A DNA stretch of 64,000 nt from Amaurobius ferox (Eukaryota; Arthropoda; Arachnida; Araneae; Amaurobiidae). The translations under genes were made by a program, and so were the position numbers. Shown here piece after piece: positions 50,578 through 57,377 of this stretch; the first letter of the stretch is position 1, and every line of letters starts with the position of its first letter. The stretch covers positions 93,216,914-93,280,913 of the forward strand of contig OX578138.1 of the NCBI GenBank assembly GCA_951213105.1, in the 5' to 3' direction. The notes under the pieces were generated by a model. It did not search any database. It was not told the origin of the DNA and saw only the letters and a list, made by a program, of their open reading frames with translations.

Positions 50578-50685
50578 CCCGGTAGGCTCAGAGTATATTC
50601 AATCTCAAATTCGACCCACCAAGGGGCCCTTCTTGATGAGCCGAATTCAAGACCAAATACACTCTGAGCCTACCGCCACTGAGGC
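50578..50685. repeat. Inverted repeat GGTAGGCTCAGAGTATATT
   Basis: GGTAGGCTCAGAGTATATTC on the left pairs with ATACACTCTGAGCCTACC on the right, and AAATTCGAC.. with GCCGAATTC inside. A cruciform-forming inserted element of about 105 bp between two Polinton genes. Confidence 0.6.
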
Positions 50686-50819
50686 TTACAAACAACATAT
50701 AAGGACAACACTGTAAGACTTTGACGCCTAGCGTCGGGCCCGCCCACCACTTATTATCGATGAGTGCTGCTTTATTGGAACAACGACTAAAGCAAGCTGA
50801 CATGTCATTTTTGGCTCGG

Positions 50820-50945
50820 TATAGTTCAATAAACCATCAACCCGGATTGATTAACAACCTGGGAGAGGTCGGGATTTGAACCTGGGACCTAGATGTTAAT
50901 AGGTCTGCGCGCTAACCGTTTTGCCATGGGTACCCATCAAAATAT
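50820..50945 (-). repeat. tRNA-like SINE module inside the Polinton
   Basis: On the minus strand TACCCATGGCAAAACGGTTA GCGCGC, followed by a B box AGGTTCAAATCCCGACC. It looks like an insertion into the left gene gap of the element; the surrounding region 50690-51240 has no recognisable gene. Confidence 0.55.
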
Positions 50946-51309
50946 AAACATACCTTTAATTTAACCATTACACCACAGACGAAAATCTTCAAAAATAGCA
51001 CTTTAAACAAGTTATTTCCCTCTTATAATGTAAGAATTCTTCAAAATATCTATCACTATTGTTTATCTGATTAAAAAATATAGAATAAAATGCTTAAAAT
51101 CAATCGCGAAAAATAAATACTATTCCCCTCCATATAGTGCTGCCATCTCCCTTTGATTCTCGTAATCTCCGCTTTTTTCTACCTCTGAGAGAACTCTTCT
51201 TTAAAGAGGAAGAGATGTTAGTCAAGGTCAGCGCTCGCTACAGACGTTATGAAAGCAGGAAGTAGAAAACAAGGTCGAAACTCTCCAAGCGGAAAATAAT
51301 ACTGCTTCG

Positions 51310-51348
51310 TATTTTATCTGATTTAAAGAAAACAAAGATATAAATAAA
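51310..51348 (+). promoter_or_regulatory. Mixed leader before the 72-aa gene
   Basis: GATTTAAAGAAAACAAAG, similar to the early leaders, runs directly into GATATAAATAAA abutting the ATG, the late-type box. Both expression signals are therefore stacked here. Confidence 0.5.
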
Positions 51349-51567
51349 ATGAATGAAATTGAGTCTGAGATATATCACTATAGAATTCTTTATCAGTATG
51401 TTCAATTAGATGTTTATAGCGATGACATTTCAGAAGTGAAAAAATCTTTAAAAAAGTTGCATGATCAGTTTGAAAAAATTGTCAAACTTATAAAAGAATA
51501 TAATGATCGAAGACAAAACATCGAAGGAAATGTTGGAACTAATAAGAATGTTAGGTCTGGACAATAA
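51349..51567 (+). CDS. 72-aa helical protein of unknown function
   Basis: Highly charged, probably helical and coiled-coil (ISEVKKSLKKLHDQFEKIVK). The last 65 nt overlap the zinc-ribbon gene in another frame. The start is supported by the TATAAATAAA box directly before the ATG. No family recognised. The overlap suggests co-expression, or that this is a leader ORF for the downstream gene. Confidence 0.5.
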   Translation: MNEIESEIYHYRILYQYVQLDVYSDDISEVKKSLKKLHDQFEKIVKLIKEYNDRRQNIEGNVGTNKNVRSGQ

Positions 51568-52072
51568 AGTTACCTCAGACGGAGACTTGAAAACTCATGA
51601 ATGTGAACACAAATATGTAATTCAAAATGATGATGGCTGGTACATTTGCCAAGCATGTCACGAAGAGCTGAGGTATAATCCAAATAAACCCCCTATCAAT
51701 TATCTCGATATGTATTTAAACATGCAGAAACAACAGAGGCGAAAACATCGAATGAAAAATCTGGCTAAATGGTTAGGTTCGCATAACCTACCCTTTGAAG
51801 AAGAAGAGCTTTTGAACGACTTTTCTTCTTTTATCCATAAATATGAGGAGATGTACCCAGAGCGAAAAAACATAATCAGCAAAGACTATATCTTATACCA
51901 TATGTTATGGAAGAGAGGTTACGACATCTATATTTCACGCCTTCAAGTTAAGTTACCTAAACTCAAGAAGACGCTTATTCAGAATGAAGAAATCTGCCGC
52001 ACCATTTTTGGTGCGTTGAATTGGAGTTTTTTACCGGCTGGTACGTTTGAACAACATGTCACGAAGAGCTGA
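51503..52072 (+). CDS. Zinc-ribbon protein resembling VLTF3/TFIIB-type late transcription factor
   Basis: 189 aa. Residues about 32-58 form a zinc-ribbon-like unit with Cys34-x-His36 and Cys49-x2-Cys52 around DDGWYICQAC, reminiscent of the TFIIB N-terminal ribbon. The following helical domain (residues 66-180) has the layout of the poxvirus-type late transcription factor 3: basic helix RRKHRMKNLAKWL, a middle helix pair, then EEICRTIFGALNWSFLPAGT, close to the IxxxIFxxxxWxFxP end of that family. This is recognition by eye, not proof. If correct it would fit the late promoter boxes of the element. The last residues (EQHVTKS) come from an out-of-frame 23-bp repeat of the gene's own ribbon (51654-51676 versus 52055-52077), so the C-terminus looks recombined. 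Confidence 0.5.
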   Translation: MIEDKTSKEMLELIRMLGLDNKVTSDGDLKTHECEHKYVIQNDDGWYICQACHEELRYNPNKPPINYLDMYLNMQKQQRRKHRMKNLAKWLGSHNLPFEEEELLNDFSSFIHKYEEMYPERKNIISKDYILYHMLWKRGYDIYISRLQVKLPKLKKTLIQNEEICRTIFGALNWSFLPAGTFEQHVTKS

Positions 52073-52095
52073 GGTATGACCCCGATAAGTGATTA

Positions 52096-52130
52096 TAATT
52101 TTTAATAGCTTATTCGGCTATTAAAAATTA
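52096..52130. terminator. Shared hairpin between convergent units
   Basis: 14-bp perfect stem TAATTTTTAATAGC / GCTATTAAAAATTA with loop TTATTCG. It closes the plus-strand zinc-ribbon gene and the minus-strand integrase; the integrase stop codon (52130-52128) is part of the stem. Confidence 0.75.
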
Positions 52131-53174
52131 ATTAACTAAATCTTTTTTATCAATCCAGCTAGTCTCAGGATAACCTAACCATTTAACTAGATATTTGTCC
52201 CCTTTCTTTTTGATGATTTTTTCAATCTTATACACATTGTCTTTCTTATCATATTTTACTAATTCATATTCATAAAAAGTGCCTATAACCCCATCATTAT
52301 TTAAATCCTGAACTCTATAAGTGATTGGGTCGGTTTCTAATACTTCAGAAATGACAAATATTTCATCTGTAAAAGTTGCTTGATAACCCCTTCTGAAGGT
52401 AGACTTATATATAGATATTCTTACTTTATCGCCTACCTGGTATTTATGTTTACGTATGACCTTTTCTTTAAACAAATTGCGGTAGACTTCACTACTGTTT
52501 TCTTCTAGACTAGCTTCAACAGGAGTCATTTTTATACTTCTGTGGTATGAGTTGTTGTAATTCTTCACTAATTGATCCAATACATCTATGTATCTTTCAG
52601 TGTTATTTGCACACAAGTAGAGCTTTATTTTATTACCAAGAGTGAGATTAAATCTTTCAACCATAGCAGCTTTTATTTCAACATTTTCTGTTGTGAACCA
52701 TTGGATATTATTTTCTTTGAATAATTTTTGAGTTGTTTTTCCGACGAACTCTAAACCCTTATCTGTTTGAACCCTTTCAGGTATTCTTTCTTTGAAGATC
52801 TTTTTAAATGCTTGAGTTACTTCTTCTGCTGATTTATCCTTTAGAGGAACAGCCCATGCATATTTACTGAAACAGTCAACAGCTGTTAATAAGTACTTGA
52901 TACCATCATTAAACTTACTTCTCGCAAATTTATAGACAAACAGTAAATCAGCTTGCCATTGGTCATCGATATGTGACACGTAAATTCTCCTTCTTTTGAA
53001 CTTACGGATAAGTGGTTTATGCTTTGTGTATACATCCTGTCGGTGTAAAAAATCCGAGACTTCTTTTCGACTTAAACCAGTTTTTCTGCTCAGTACATTT
53101 ATGCCACAAAATCCTGTTTCGGGATCGTAGTAAACCTTTTCGGGGCAACCCTTCTCAGTTACCCCTTCAGCGGT
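52128..53174 (-). CDS. Polinton integrase (retrovirus-like, with chromodomain), expressed by -1 frameshift
   Basis: It inserts the element into host DNA. Counting from the GTG at 53186, an N-terminal zinc-less helix region (YYDPETGFCGINVLSR) precedes the RNase-H-fold core with the catalytic triad Asp80 (WQADLLF), Asp142 (VQTDKGLEF) and Glu177 (AAMVERFN; 34 residues between the last two). A C-terminal chromodomain follows (VYKIEKIIKKKGDKYLVKWL GYPETSWI). The length is normal for the family. There is no ATG in frame anywhere near the N-terminus: the open frame merges in the -1 register with the upstream PLA2 ORF at a T TTT TTA site (53180-53174). The coordinates given start at the first codon after the slip (about 348 codons). 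As a fusion, the product would be about 516 aa. Splicing or GTG initiation are less likely alternatives. Confidence 0.9.
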   Translation of the reverse strand, partial: TAEGVTEKGCPEKVYYDPETGFCGINVLSRKTGLSRKEVSDFLHRQDVYTKHKPLIRKFKRRRIYVSHIDDQWQADLLFVYKFARSKFNDGIKYLLTAVDCFSKYAWAVPLKDKSAEEVTQAFKKIFKERIPERVQTDKGLEFVGKTTQKLFKENNIQWFTTENVEIKAAMVERFNLTLGNKIKLYLCANNTERYIDVLDQLVKNYNNSYHRSIKMTPVEASLEENSSEVYRNLFKEKVIRKHKYQVGDKVRISIYKSTFRRGYQATFTDEIFVISEVLETDPITYRVQDLNNDGVIGTFYEYELVKYDKKDNVYKIEKIIKKKGDKYLVKWLGYPETSWIDKKDLVN

Positions 53175-53180
53175 AAAAAA
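53142..53180 (-). promoter_or_regulatory. Programmed -1 ribosomal frameshift signal
   Basis: On the minus strand: slippery heptamer T TTT TTA (53180-53174) in the correct phase of the PLA2 frame (CGT TTT TTA), an 8-nt spacer CCGCTGAA (53173-53166), then a stem GGGGTAAC (53165-53158) pairing with GTTGCCCC (53149-53142) through seven Watson-Crick pairs and one G-U, with an 8-nt loop TGAGAAGG. The PLA2 stop codon TAA (53161-53159) lies within the stem. The heptamer is the one used by HIV-1 gag-pol. Confidence 0.85.
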
Positions 53181-53677
53181 CGGCACTTCTTAGAACCACA
53201 ACCCACACAAATTCCTTTCAACATAGGTCTAGCGTTTTTAGAGGTGACATGCTGTTCATCTTTAGTGTCGGTGTGTGTTTTACATTTGAGACAATATATT
53301 TTTGAGCCCATTCCAAATGTCTTCTTTGCTTTGATAATAGGCTTCACAACAGCTCTATCTAGCCTTTCACGAAAACTTGGATTGGGAATGTCGTCCAATT
53401 CTTTAATCATGTTTGAGTCACACACTTTGTTTCTGGTTTCGGTATCTTTGTTTTTAATGTAGCACACGTCATGTTTATAGGCACTATCATCAACCCTATT
53501 AATAGGCTTACTCCATTCTTTGTATGTTAAATCGGGGTTCAGTCTAGTTTTTCCTCTGAGCAGTTGAGTTCCTGGTCCTGTAAATTGATGCCCTGGCAGA
53601 TGCATTTCAAACGGTAAATTATTAATTGCTGCGTTAACAACACCTTTTCCTTTCTTGCAAGTCTTTTTACCACACAT
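53159..53677 (-). CDS. PLA2-domain / zinc-ribbon virion protein
   Basis: 172 aa. Residues 27-90 match the phospholipase A2 domain known from parvovirus VP1 and adintoviruses: calcium-loop-like FTGPGTQLL and the catalytic His69-Asp70 dyad in DDSAYKHDVCY. Such domains help particles cross endosomal membranes. Residues 127-168 form a zinc ribbon (Cys129-x2-Cys132 ... Cys157-x2-Cys160) with the ARPMLKGICVGCG pattern of DUF5679. The start follows the box TATATATAAATAA directly before ATG. The 0-frame ends with RFLPLKG, just after the slippery site from which the integrase is reached. This would make the protein the Gag-like half of a fusion. Confidence 0.85.
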   Translation of the reverse strand: MCGKKTCKKGKGVVNAAINNLPFEMHLPGHQFTGPGTQLLRGKTRLNPDLTYKEWSKPINRVDDSAYKHDVCYIKNKDTETRNKVCDSNMIKELDDIPNPSFRERLDRAVVKPIIKAKKTFGMGSKIYCLKCKTHTDTKDEQHVTSKNARPMLKGICVGCGSKKCRFLPLKG

Positions 53678-53698
53678 TTATTTATATATAAAAAATTA
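53678..53698 (-). promoter_or_regulatory. Late-type box of the PLA2 gene
   Basis: TTTTTTATATATAAATAA immediately precedes the ATG on the minus strand. Confidence 0.65.
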
Positions 53699-54085
53699 TT
53701 TACTCACAAATTGATATCCATTCAGCAGGGTTTGTTTCATATATTTTTCTCTGGGTAAGTAGACTAAATTATTGATGAAATCCTCCTCTCGCTTATACAC
53801 TTCCTCTTCTGATAGGGTATTCGATTTGTATGAATTGAGCAGCTGTTTGTAAAACTTGTAAGACTGTTTGTACTCTTCTTTCCTTTCCGCGATATTCAAA
53901 GCTTTATCAAGAACTTCAACAATACCGACGCTTAAGCTCAGAGCAGCTAAGGGAACAAGTACAAAAGCTGATAAACCCAATGAACTTAAAACGAACTTGC
54001 TAACGGTTATAGTGACACTAATTTTATGGTAGTGGTGGTAGCTCTTTCTATATACGTAAATTTTCTTTTGCAAGTATTCTTCCAT
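53696..54085 (-). CDS. Small membrane protein of the Polinton
   Basis: 129 aa. N-terminal basic segment (KKIYVYRKSYHHYHK), a long hydrophobic stretch at about residues 28-58 (FVLSSLGLSAFVLVPLAALS) that can form one or two membrane helices, then a charged helical tail. Small proteins with this layout sit next to the packaging ATPase in many animal Polintons; their function is unknown. Its first 38 nt overlap the end of the ATPase gene in another frame. It has its own late-type box (CCTATAAATAAAG) inside ATPase coding DNA. Confidence 0.7.
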   Translation of the reverse strand: MEEYLQKKIYVYRKSYHHYHKISVTITVSKFVLSSLGLSAFVLVPLAALSLSVGIVEVLDKALNIAERKEEYKQSYKFYKQLLNSYKSNTLSEEEVYKREEDFINNLVYLPREKYMKQTLLNGYQFVSK

Positions 54086-54812
54086 CTTTATTTATAGGGG
54101 TGAAATATTTTTTCCGATATCTCAGAGCCGGATTAACTAAATCAAGCATAAAGAAATCATACGGCTGTTGCATGCACTTTTTATATAATCTACTGAATTC
54201 TTCTTTTGTCAAACTACCATCTATCTCTCTTATGATCTGTTGAATCTCCCTCGGTTGAATATTAAAAAATATCAAGTAATTACAGTTTCTTCTGATAACA
54301 ATGGGTGTTCTATAATAAGATTGAGAAAGATAAATGATTGAGGCGTTTTTCTTCCGACCTCTGATGAAAAAATCTTCTATGCTCCTCTGGTCCTTGTCAG
54401 TCATGCAGTCATCAAAGACAACAACATTTTTACAAGATGGGTCCAGGTCATCCACTTTTATAAATTCTTTTGTATCAGAGGAGAATAAAGTTCCTTTCTT
54501 GCCGAATCTTTCATATAACTCTAGGATAATTTTCTTCTTCTTTTTGGGGTACTTTATCGAGTCTATATCCACACCCTCAAACATTGTGTACTTTTCTTTC
54601 AGTTTGCCATACTTGGGTTCGTACATATCTTTTGCACAAACGAACAAATTATCAAATTCGAGATAGTCGTATATAAAATTCAGCAATAAGTTCGTTTTAC
54701 CAGTACCTGAAGCTCCAGCGATTAGAAGTCTGAAAGGGTGTTTAGGTAATAAATAATGTTGATTTGCATCGACAAGTTCTTCTGCTTCTGTATAATTTTT
54801 AATTTGAATCAT
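54048..54812 (-). CDS. DNA-packaging ATPase (FtsK/HerA, A32-like)
   Basis: 254 aa, the usual size for Polinton packaging ATPases. Walker A GASGTGKT at residues 33-40 and Walker B VVVFDD at 130-135 are intact, with a conserved arginine-rich SIEDFFIRGRKKNASIIYLS segment after it, including the SQSY sensor-like motif. The enzyme would pump element DNA into preformed capsids. It is the first gene of the minus-strand unit ATPase > membrane protein > PLA2 > integrase and starts from a divergent promoter shared with the gene at 54890. The ATG follows CATTAAATAAAG. Confidence 0.95.
   Translation of the reverse strand: MIQIKNYTEAEELVDANQHYLLPKHPFRLLIAGASGTGKTNLLLNFIYDYLEFDNLFVCAKDMYEPKYGKLKEKYTMFEGVDIDSIKYPKKKKKIILELYERFGKKGTLFSSDTKEFIKVDDLDPSCKNVVVFDDCMTDKDQRSIEDFFIRGRKKNASIIYLSQSYYRTPIVIRRNCNYLIFFNIQPREIQQIIREIDGSLTKEEFSRLYKKCMQQPYDFFMLDLVNPALRYRKKYFTPINKDGRILAKENLRI
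54086..54100 (-). promoter_or_regulatory. Late-type box nested in the ATPase gene
   Basis: CCTATAAATAAAG directly before the ATG of the membrane-protein gene, while also coding for ATPase residues. Confidence 0.55.
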
Positions 54813-54889
54813 CTTTATTTAATGTTAAAAATTTGCTTCAGTAAAAATATAATTTGCTTAAGTAAAATTTTTCTTGCATAATAATAAAG
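54813..54889. promoter_or_regulatory. Divergent promoter between ATPase and coiled-coil genes
   Basis: 77 bp. Two direct repeats, TTTGCTTCAGTAAAA and TTTGCTTAAGTAAAA, lie in the middle. Each start codon has its own box, ATTAAATAAAG toward the ATPase and GCATAATAATAAAG toward the plus-strand gene. Confidence 0.6.
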
Positions 54890-55642
54890 ATGAATGCTAT
54901 ACAAAAAGAACGAAATAAGAAATTAAGAAAGGAAGTTGAATATGAACTTAAAGTTTATAAGCTTCAGGCTGAAATTAGAAAAAACAACGAACAACAACTA
55001 GAGCAAAAATTAGGTATCCAGAAAGCACTATCGGACTTTCACAAGCCTGTAACTGAAAAGCTACAAGAACAAGAAATTAATCGAAAGTTGAATATTCAGG
55101 CTATAAAAGATGCTGTTGATCACATTCCTCTAGCTATTGAACCGCCTTTAGAAGTCTATGATTTTGATAAAAAATTGGATGTAGAGTTTTTAGAGAAAAA
55201 TAACTTTCCAAGACCCTCAAAATTGTACCATGAGACCAAGGAAACTTTGCAAGAAATTATGAGTAAAGTAAATGATACTTACCTAAAAATGTCTCGTCAA
55301 AAAGGAAACATTATGAGTCAGATGTCTCGAATGACTAAAAAGGATGAAGAAAGAGAAGATCGCTTATTAGCTAAGGTTGATTATTTGAGAGATCATATGA
55401 CTACGTTAGGAGATTATCGGGATCGACTCAGAGACTTGCAAAGAAAAGAAATTTATATCGGTAAAGGAGTAGAAGACAAAATGGAAATTTTAGCCCGATT
55501 GACTGATAAGATATGTAAAGGATCCAAAAGTAAAAAGTTACACAATCAAGTCGTTGATTTATTGGATGCATTGTTGAGAGAAGGAACTATGACCAACGAG
55601 CAAGTAAAACAATACTACAAAAATTTTACATTAAATAAATGA
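54890..55642 (+). CDS. Coiled-coil Polinton structural protein (PY-like)
   Basis: 250 aa, strongly charged. Residues 1-50 and 105-190 are predicted coiled coil (KKLRKEVEYELKVYKLQAEI; DYRDRLRDLQRKE). The C-terminal part IYIGKGVEDKMEILARLTDK and LLDALLREGTMTNEQVKQYY has the layout of the conserved C-terminus of a Polinton protein of unknown function (GKG, then a short helical domain with IxxxQ). It is probably a virion or core component. Its stop overlaps the next start (ATGA), implying coupled expression. Confidence 0.75.
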   Translation: MNAIQKERNKKLRKEVEYELKVYKLQAEIRKNNEQQLEQKLGIQKALSDFHKPVTEKLQEQEINRKLNIQAIKDAVDHIPLAIEPPLEVYDFDKKLDVEFLEKNNFPRPSKLYHETKETLQEIMSKVNDTYLKMSRQKGNIMSQMSRMTKKDEEREDRLLAKVDYLRDHMTTLGDYRDRLRDLQRKEIYIGKGVEDKMEILARLTDKICKGSKSKKLHNQVVDLLDALLREGTMTNEQVKQYYKNFTLNK

Positions 55643-56034
55643 GTAATTACATAAAAACTAAAATACATTTAAGCGATCATCAGATTGCTAAGCTAAAATC
55701 TGCATACCAGAAAGGAGAAGAAGTATCTCTACAAATAGATAAGACAAAAGCCCCCAACAAAGATATACATTTAACTCGAACACAGATAGCTCAAATTGGG
55801 AAGGGGAAGCGTATCACTATCAGTAAGACGCAGCTCCAGAAAACGGGTGGTTTTCTACCTTTTCTATTACCTGCGTTAATTGCTGGGGCCAAGGCTTTAG
55901 CACTAGGTGCTGCAAGTGGGGCGGCTGGATATGGAGCAAAGAAAGCTTTGGAAAAAATTTCAGGATCTGGATGTGCAAAAAAAAGACCCATTGGAAAGGG
56001 CGTCTATCAAAACTGGGAATATCAGACGAAGTAA
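55639..56034 (+). CDS. pVI/pX-like membrane-active minor virion protein
   Basis: 131 aa. A basic N-terminal half (HLTRTQIAQIGKGKRITISK) is followed by TQLQKTGGFLPFLLPALIAG and an Ala/Gly-rich hydrophobic segment (residues 72-100), then a basic tail. ISGSG at residues 107-111 fits the adenovirus protease consensus (M/I/L)xGxG, and the protease gene follows immediately. The arrangement recalls adenovirus pVI, whose amphipathic segment disrupts membranes. The ATG sits in ATTAAATAAATG. The end overlaps the protease gene by 64 nt. The family match is by eye; it is a common adintovirus/Polinton product. Confidence 0.75.
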   Translation: MSNYIKTKIHLSDHQIAKLKSAYQKGEEVSLQIDKTKAPNKDIHLTRTQIAQIGKGKRITISKTQLQKTGGFLPFLLPALIAGAKALALGAASGAAGYGAKKALEKISGSGCAKKRPIGKGVYQNWEYQTK

Positions 56035-56453
56035 TTGAACAAAATATGAAACATGAACAGGGGTTTAGGGGCGTCTTTACTTCCGATCTGTTGCCTAAAA
56101 AGATGAGTCGGTTTGAAAACGGTATTATTAATCTGGACATTGTCACAGGACCTGGTACGCACTGGGTCTGCTACTATAACGATCCTAAAAATAACTTTGT
56201 TGAGTATTTTGATCCTTTTGGAGAACACGTCTACAAAATTCATCCTAACATTAAGAAGTATCTACTGACTTCTGGAAAGAAAAATATCGGGTGTAACTCG
56301 AGCTTTCTACAGCACCCTGCTTCCGTCAAATGCGGCTACTTTTGTATGAAGTACATTCGTGAAAGAAACAAGGGTAAGCCAGTTGTAGATGTGCTATATT
56401 CTTTTACCCAAGAACCCAGCGACTTCAATGAAAAAAATGTTCTCTATAAATAA
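55971..56453 (+). CDS. Adenovirus-type maturation cysteine protease (adenain family)
   Basis: 160 aa. The catalytic set is complete: His64 (GPGTHWVCYY), Asp81 (EYFDPFGE), Gln114 (SSFLQHP) and Cys121 (VKCGYFCMKY). FRGVFTSDLLPKK and GIINLD near the N-terminus are also typical. It would cleave virion precursors at (M/I/L)xGxG or (M/I/L)xGGx sites, and such sites occur in the neighbouring proteins at 55639 and 57143. The chosen ATG lies inside the previous gene. Its stop is embedded in the late box of the next gene (TATAAATAAAATG). Confidence 0.93.
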   Translation: MCKKKTHWKGRLSKLGISDEVIEQNMKHEQGFRGVFTSDLLPKKMSRFENGIINLDIVTGPGTHWVCYYNDPKNNFVEYFDPFGEHVYKIHPNIKKYLLTSGKKNIGCNSSFLQHPASVKCGYFCMKYIRERNKGKPVVDVLYSFTQEPSDFNEKNVLYK

Positions 56454-56454
56454 A
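56441..56454 (+). promoter_or_regulatory. Late-type box of the minor capsid gene
   Basis: CTCTATAAATAAA abuts the ATG at 56455 and at the same time ends the protease frame (TAT AAA TAA). It decides the start of the minor capsid protein. Confidence 0.65.
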
Positions 56455-57135
56455 ATGGTTCTATTGATATTAGATTCTAAAAACGCGGAAAAATCAGAAG
56501 ATTTTACGATTGAATACACTAGACCTTTCACCTTTAAACAGATTGCCCTTCAGTCCTTTTCGATGTACGTTTCATGGGACAATATCAAAGATGAGGAATT
56601 ATCATACTTTGATGGTCAGCAGTGGTTAAATTTGACGATACCAGATGGAAATTACACTATCAAGGGGCTGAATCGTTACATGATTAATTTTTTTGGAAGC
56701 GATCCGCCGATACAATTCGGAATAGTGGAGGAACGACAACGAATAGCCATTAAGTTAAAAGACGGGTATAAGATCGATTTAACGAAAACCAAAAACCTGC
56801 ACAAACTTTTAGGTTTCGAGCCTAAAATCCACGAAGAGCTTGAACAAGTAGGAAAGTACATTGCTGACTTATCTGGGGGAAACGATAACATTTATATACA
56901 TTGCGATGTCGCAGAGGGGGCGTATATCAACGGTTTCAACTCTACAAACGTCATCTATTCATTTACAAACAGTAATCGTCCAGGTAGTCAGATTATAAAA
57001 TCATTTGACAAACCTCTGTTTTACCCTGTTCGAATGGATAGTGTTTACCGAATCAGAATGCAAGTAACCAATCATAGAGGTGATTTAATACCGCTCAATA
57101 AGCAAGAAGTACAATACAATTTTATCGCCCTATAA
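56455..57135 (+). CDS. Penton-like minor capsid protein
   Basis: 226 aa. Starting at MVLLILDSKNAEKSEDF, the chain begins with IEYTRPFTFKQIALQSFSMY, the strand arrangement found in Polinton and adenovirus-like single-jelly-roll penton proteins, then ISxLNxYM-type helix (IKGLNRYMINFF), LLGF, and the C-terminal RIRMQVTNHRGDLIPLNKQE VQYNF. An in-frame ATG 66 nt upstream exists, but the TATAAATAAA box and the family length favour the one chosen. LSGGN in the middle also resembles a protease site but is probably fortuitous. Confidence 0.85.
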   Translation: MVLLILDSKNAEKSEDFTIEYTRPFTFKQIALQSFSMYVSWDNIKDEELSYFDGQQWLNLTIPDGNYTIKGLNRYMINFFGSDPPIQFGIVEERQRIAIKLKDGYKIDLTKTKNLHKLLGFEPKIHEELEQVGKYIADLSGGNDNIYIHCDVAEGAYINGFNSTNVIYSFTNSNRPGSQIIKSFDKPLFYPVRMDSVYRIRMQVTNHRGDLIPLNKQEVQYNFIAL

Positions 57136-57142
57136 TAAAGAA

Positions 57143-57313
57143 ATGAATAAACACAGACTTCAAAGAAAGAGTAAGAAGATACAAGGAAGAGGGTTCTTTT
57201 CCGACGTACCAGTCCTGCAGGAGGCCGAATTAGAAGGTAAGTATGTGCAGGATAAAATAAAGGAGATATTATCAAAGCAGAAAAAACATGGAGCTGGACT
57301 AAAGTTTTTCTAA
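57143..57313 (+). CDS. Small basic virion protein (core peptide-like)
   Basis: 56 aa, very basic at the N-terminus (HRLQRKSKK). IQGRG at residues 13-17 is a good adenovirus-protease site, and the end is KKHGAGLKFF. In size, charge and cleavage site it resembles the pX/mu precursors of adenoviruses, which bind DNA in the core. It lies 7 nt after the minor capsid gene, with the box CTATAATAAAGAA before its ATG. A terminal hairpin follows directly. The function is inferred. Confidence 0.65.
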   Translation: MNKHRLQRKSKKIQGRGFFSDVPVLQEAELEGKYVQDKIKEILSKQKKHGAGLKFF

Positions 57314-57318
57314 ATTCG

Positions 57319-57344
57319 ATTTAATAGCCATATAGCTATTAAAT
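57319..57344 (+). terminator. 3' hairpin closing the 54890-57313 unit
   Basis: 10-bp perfect stem ATTTAATAGC / GCTATTAAAT, loop CATATA, starting six bases after the stop. Confidence 0.75.
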
Positions 57345-57357
57345 TGAGGAGAAGAAA

Positions 57358-57377
57358 AAAAAATTATATTATAATAA
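57358..57377 (+). promoter_or_regulatory. Late-type box of the major capsid gene
   Basis: AAAAATTATATTATAATAA directly before the ATG. Confidence 0.6.

Noticed and set aside
53184..53186. GTG as true start of the integrase
   Set aside because: Non-AUG starts are rare in animals, whereas the overlapping frame offers a canonical slippery site and stem-loop.
56389..56454. Upstream ATG extension of the minor capsid gene
   Set aside because: It overlaps the protease C-terminus, and the TATAAATAAA box directly precedes the ATG at 56455.
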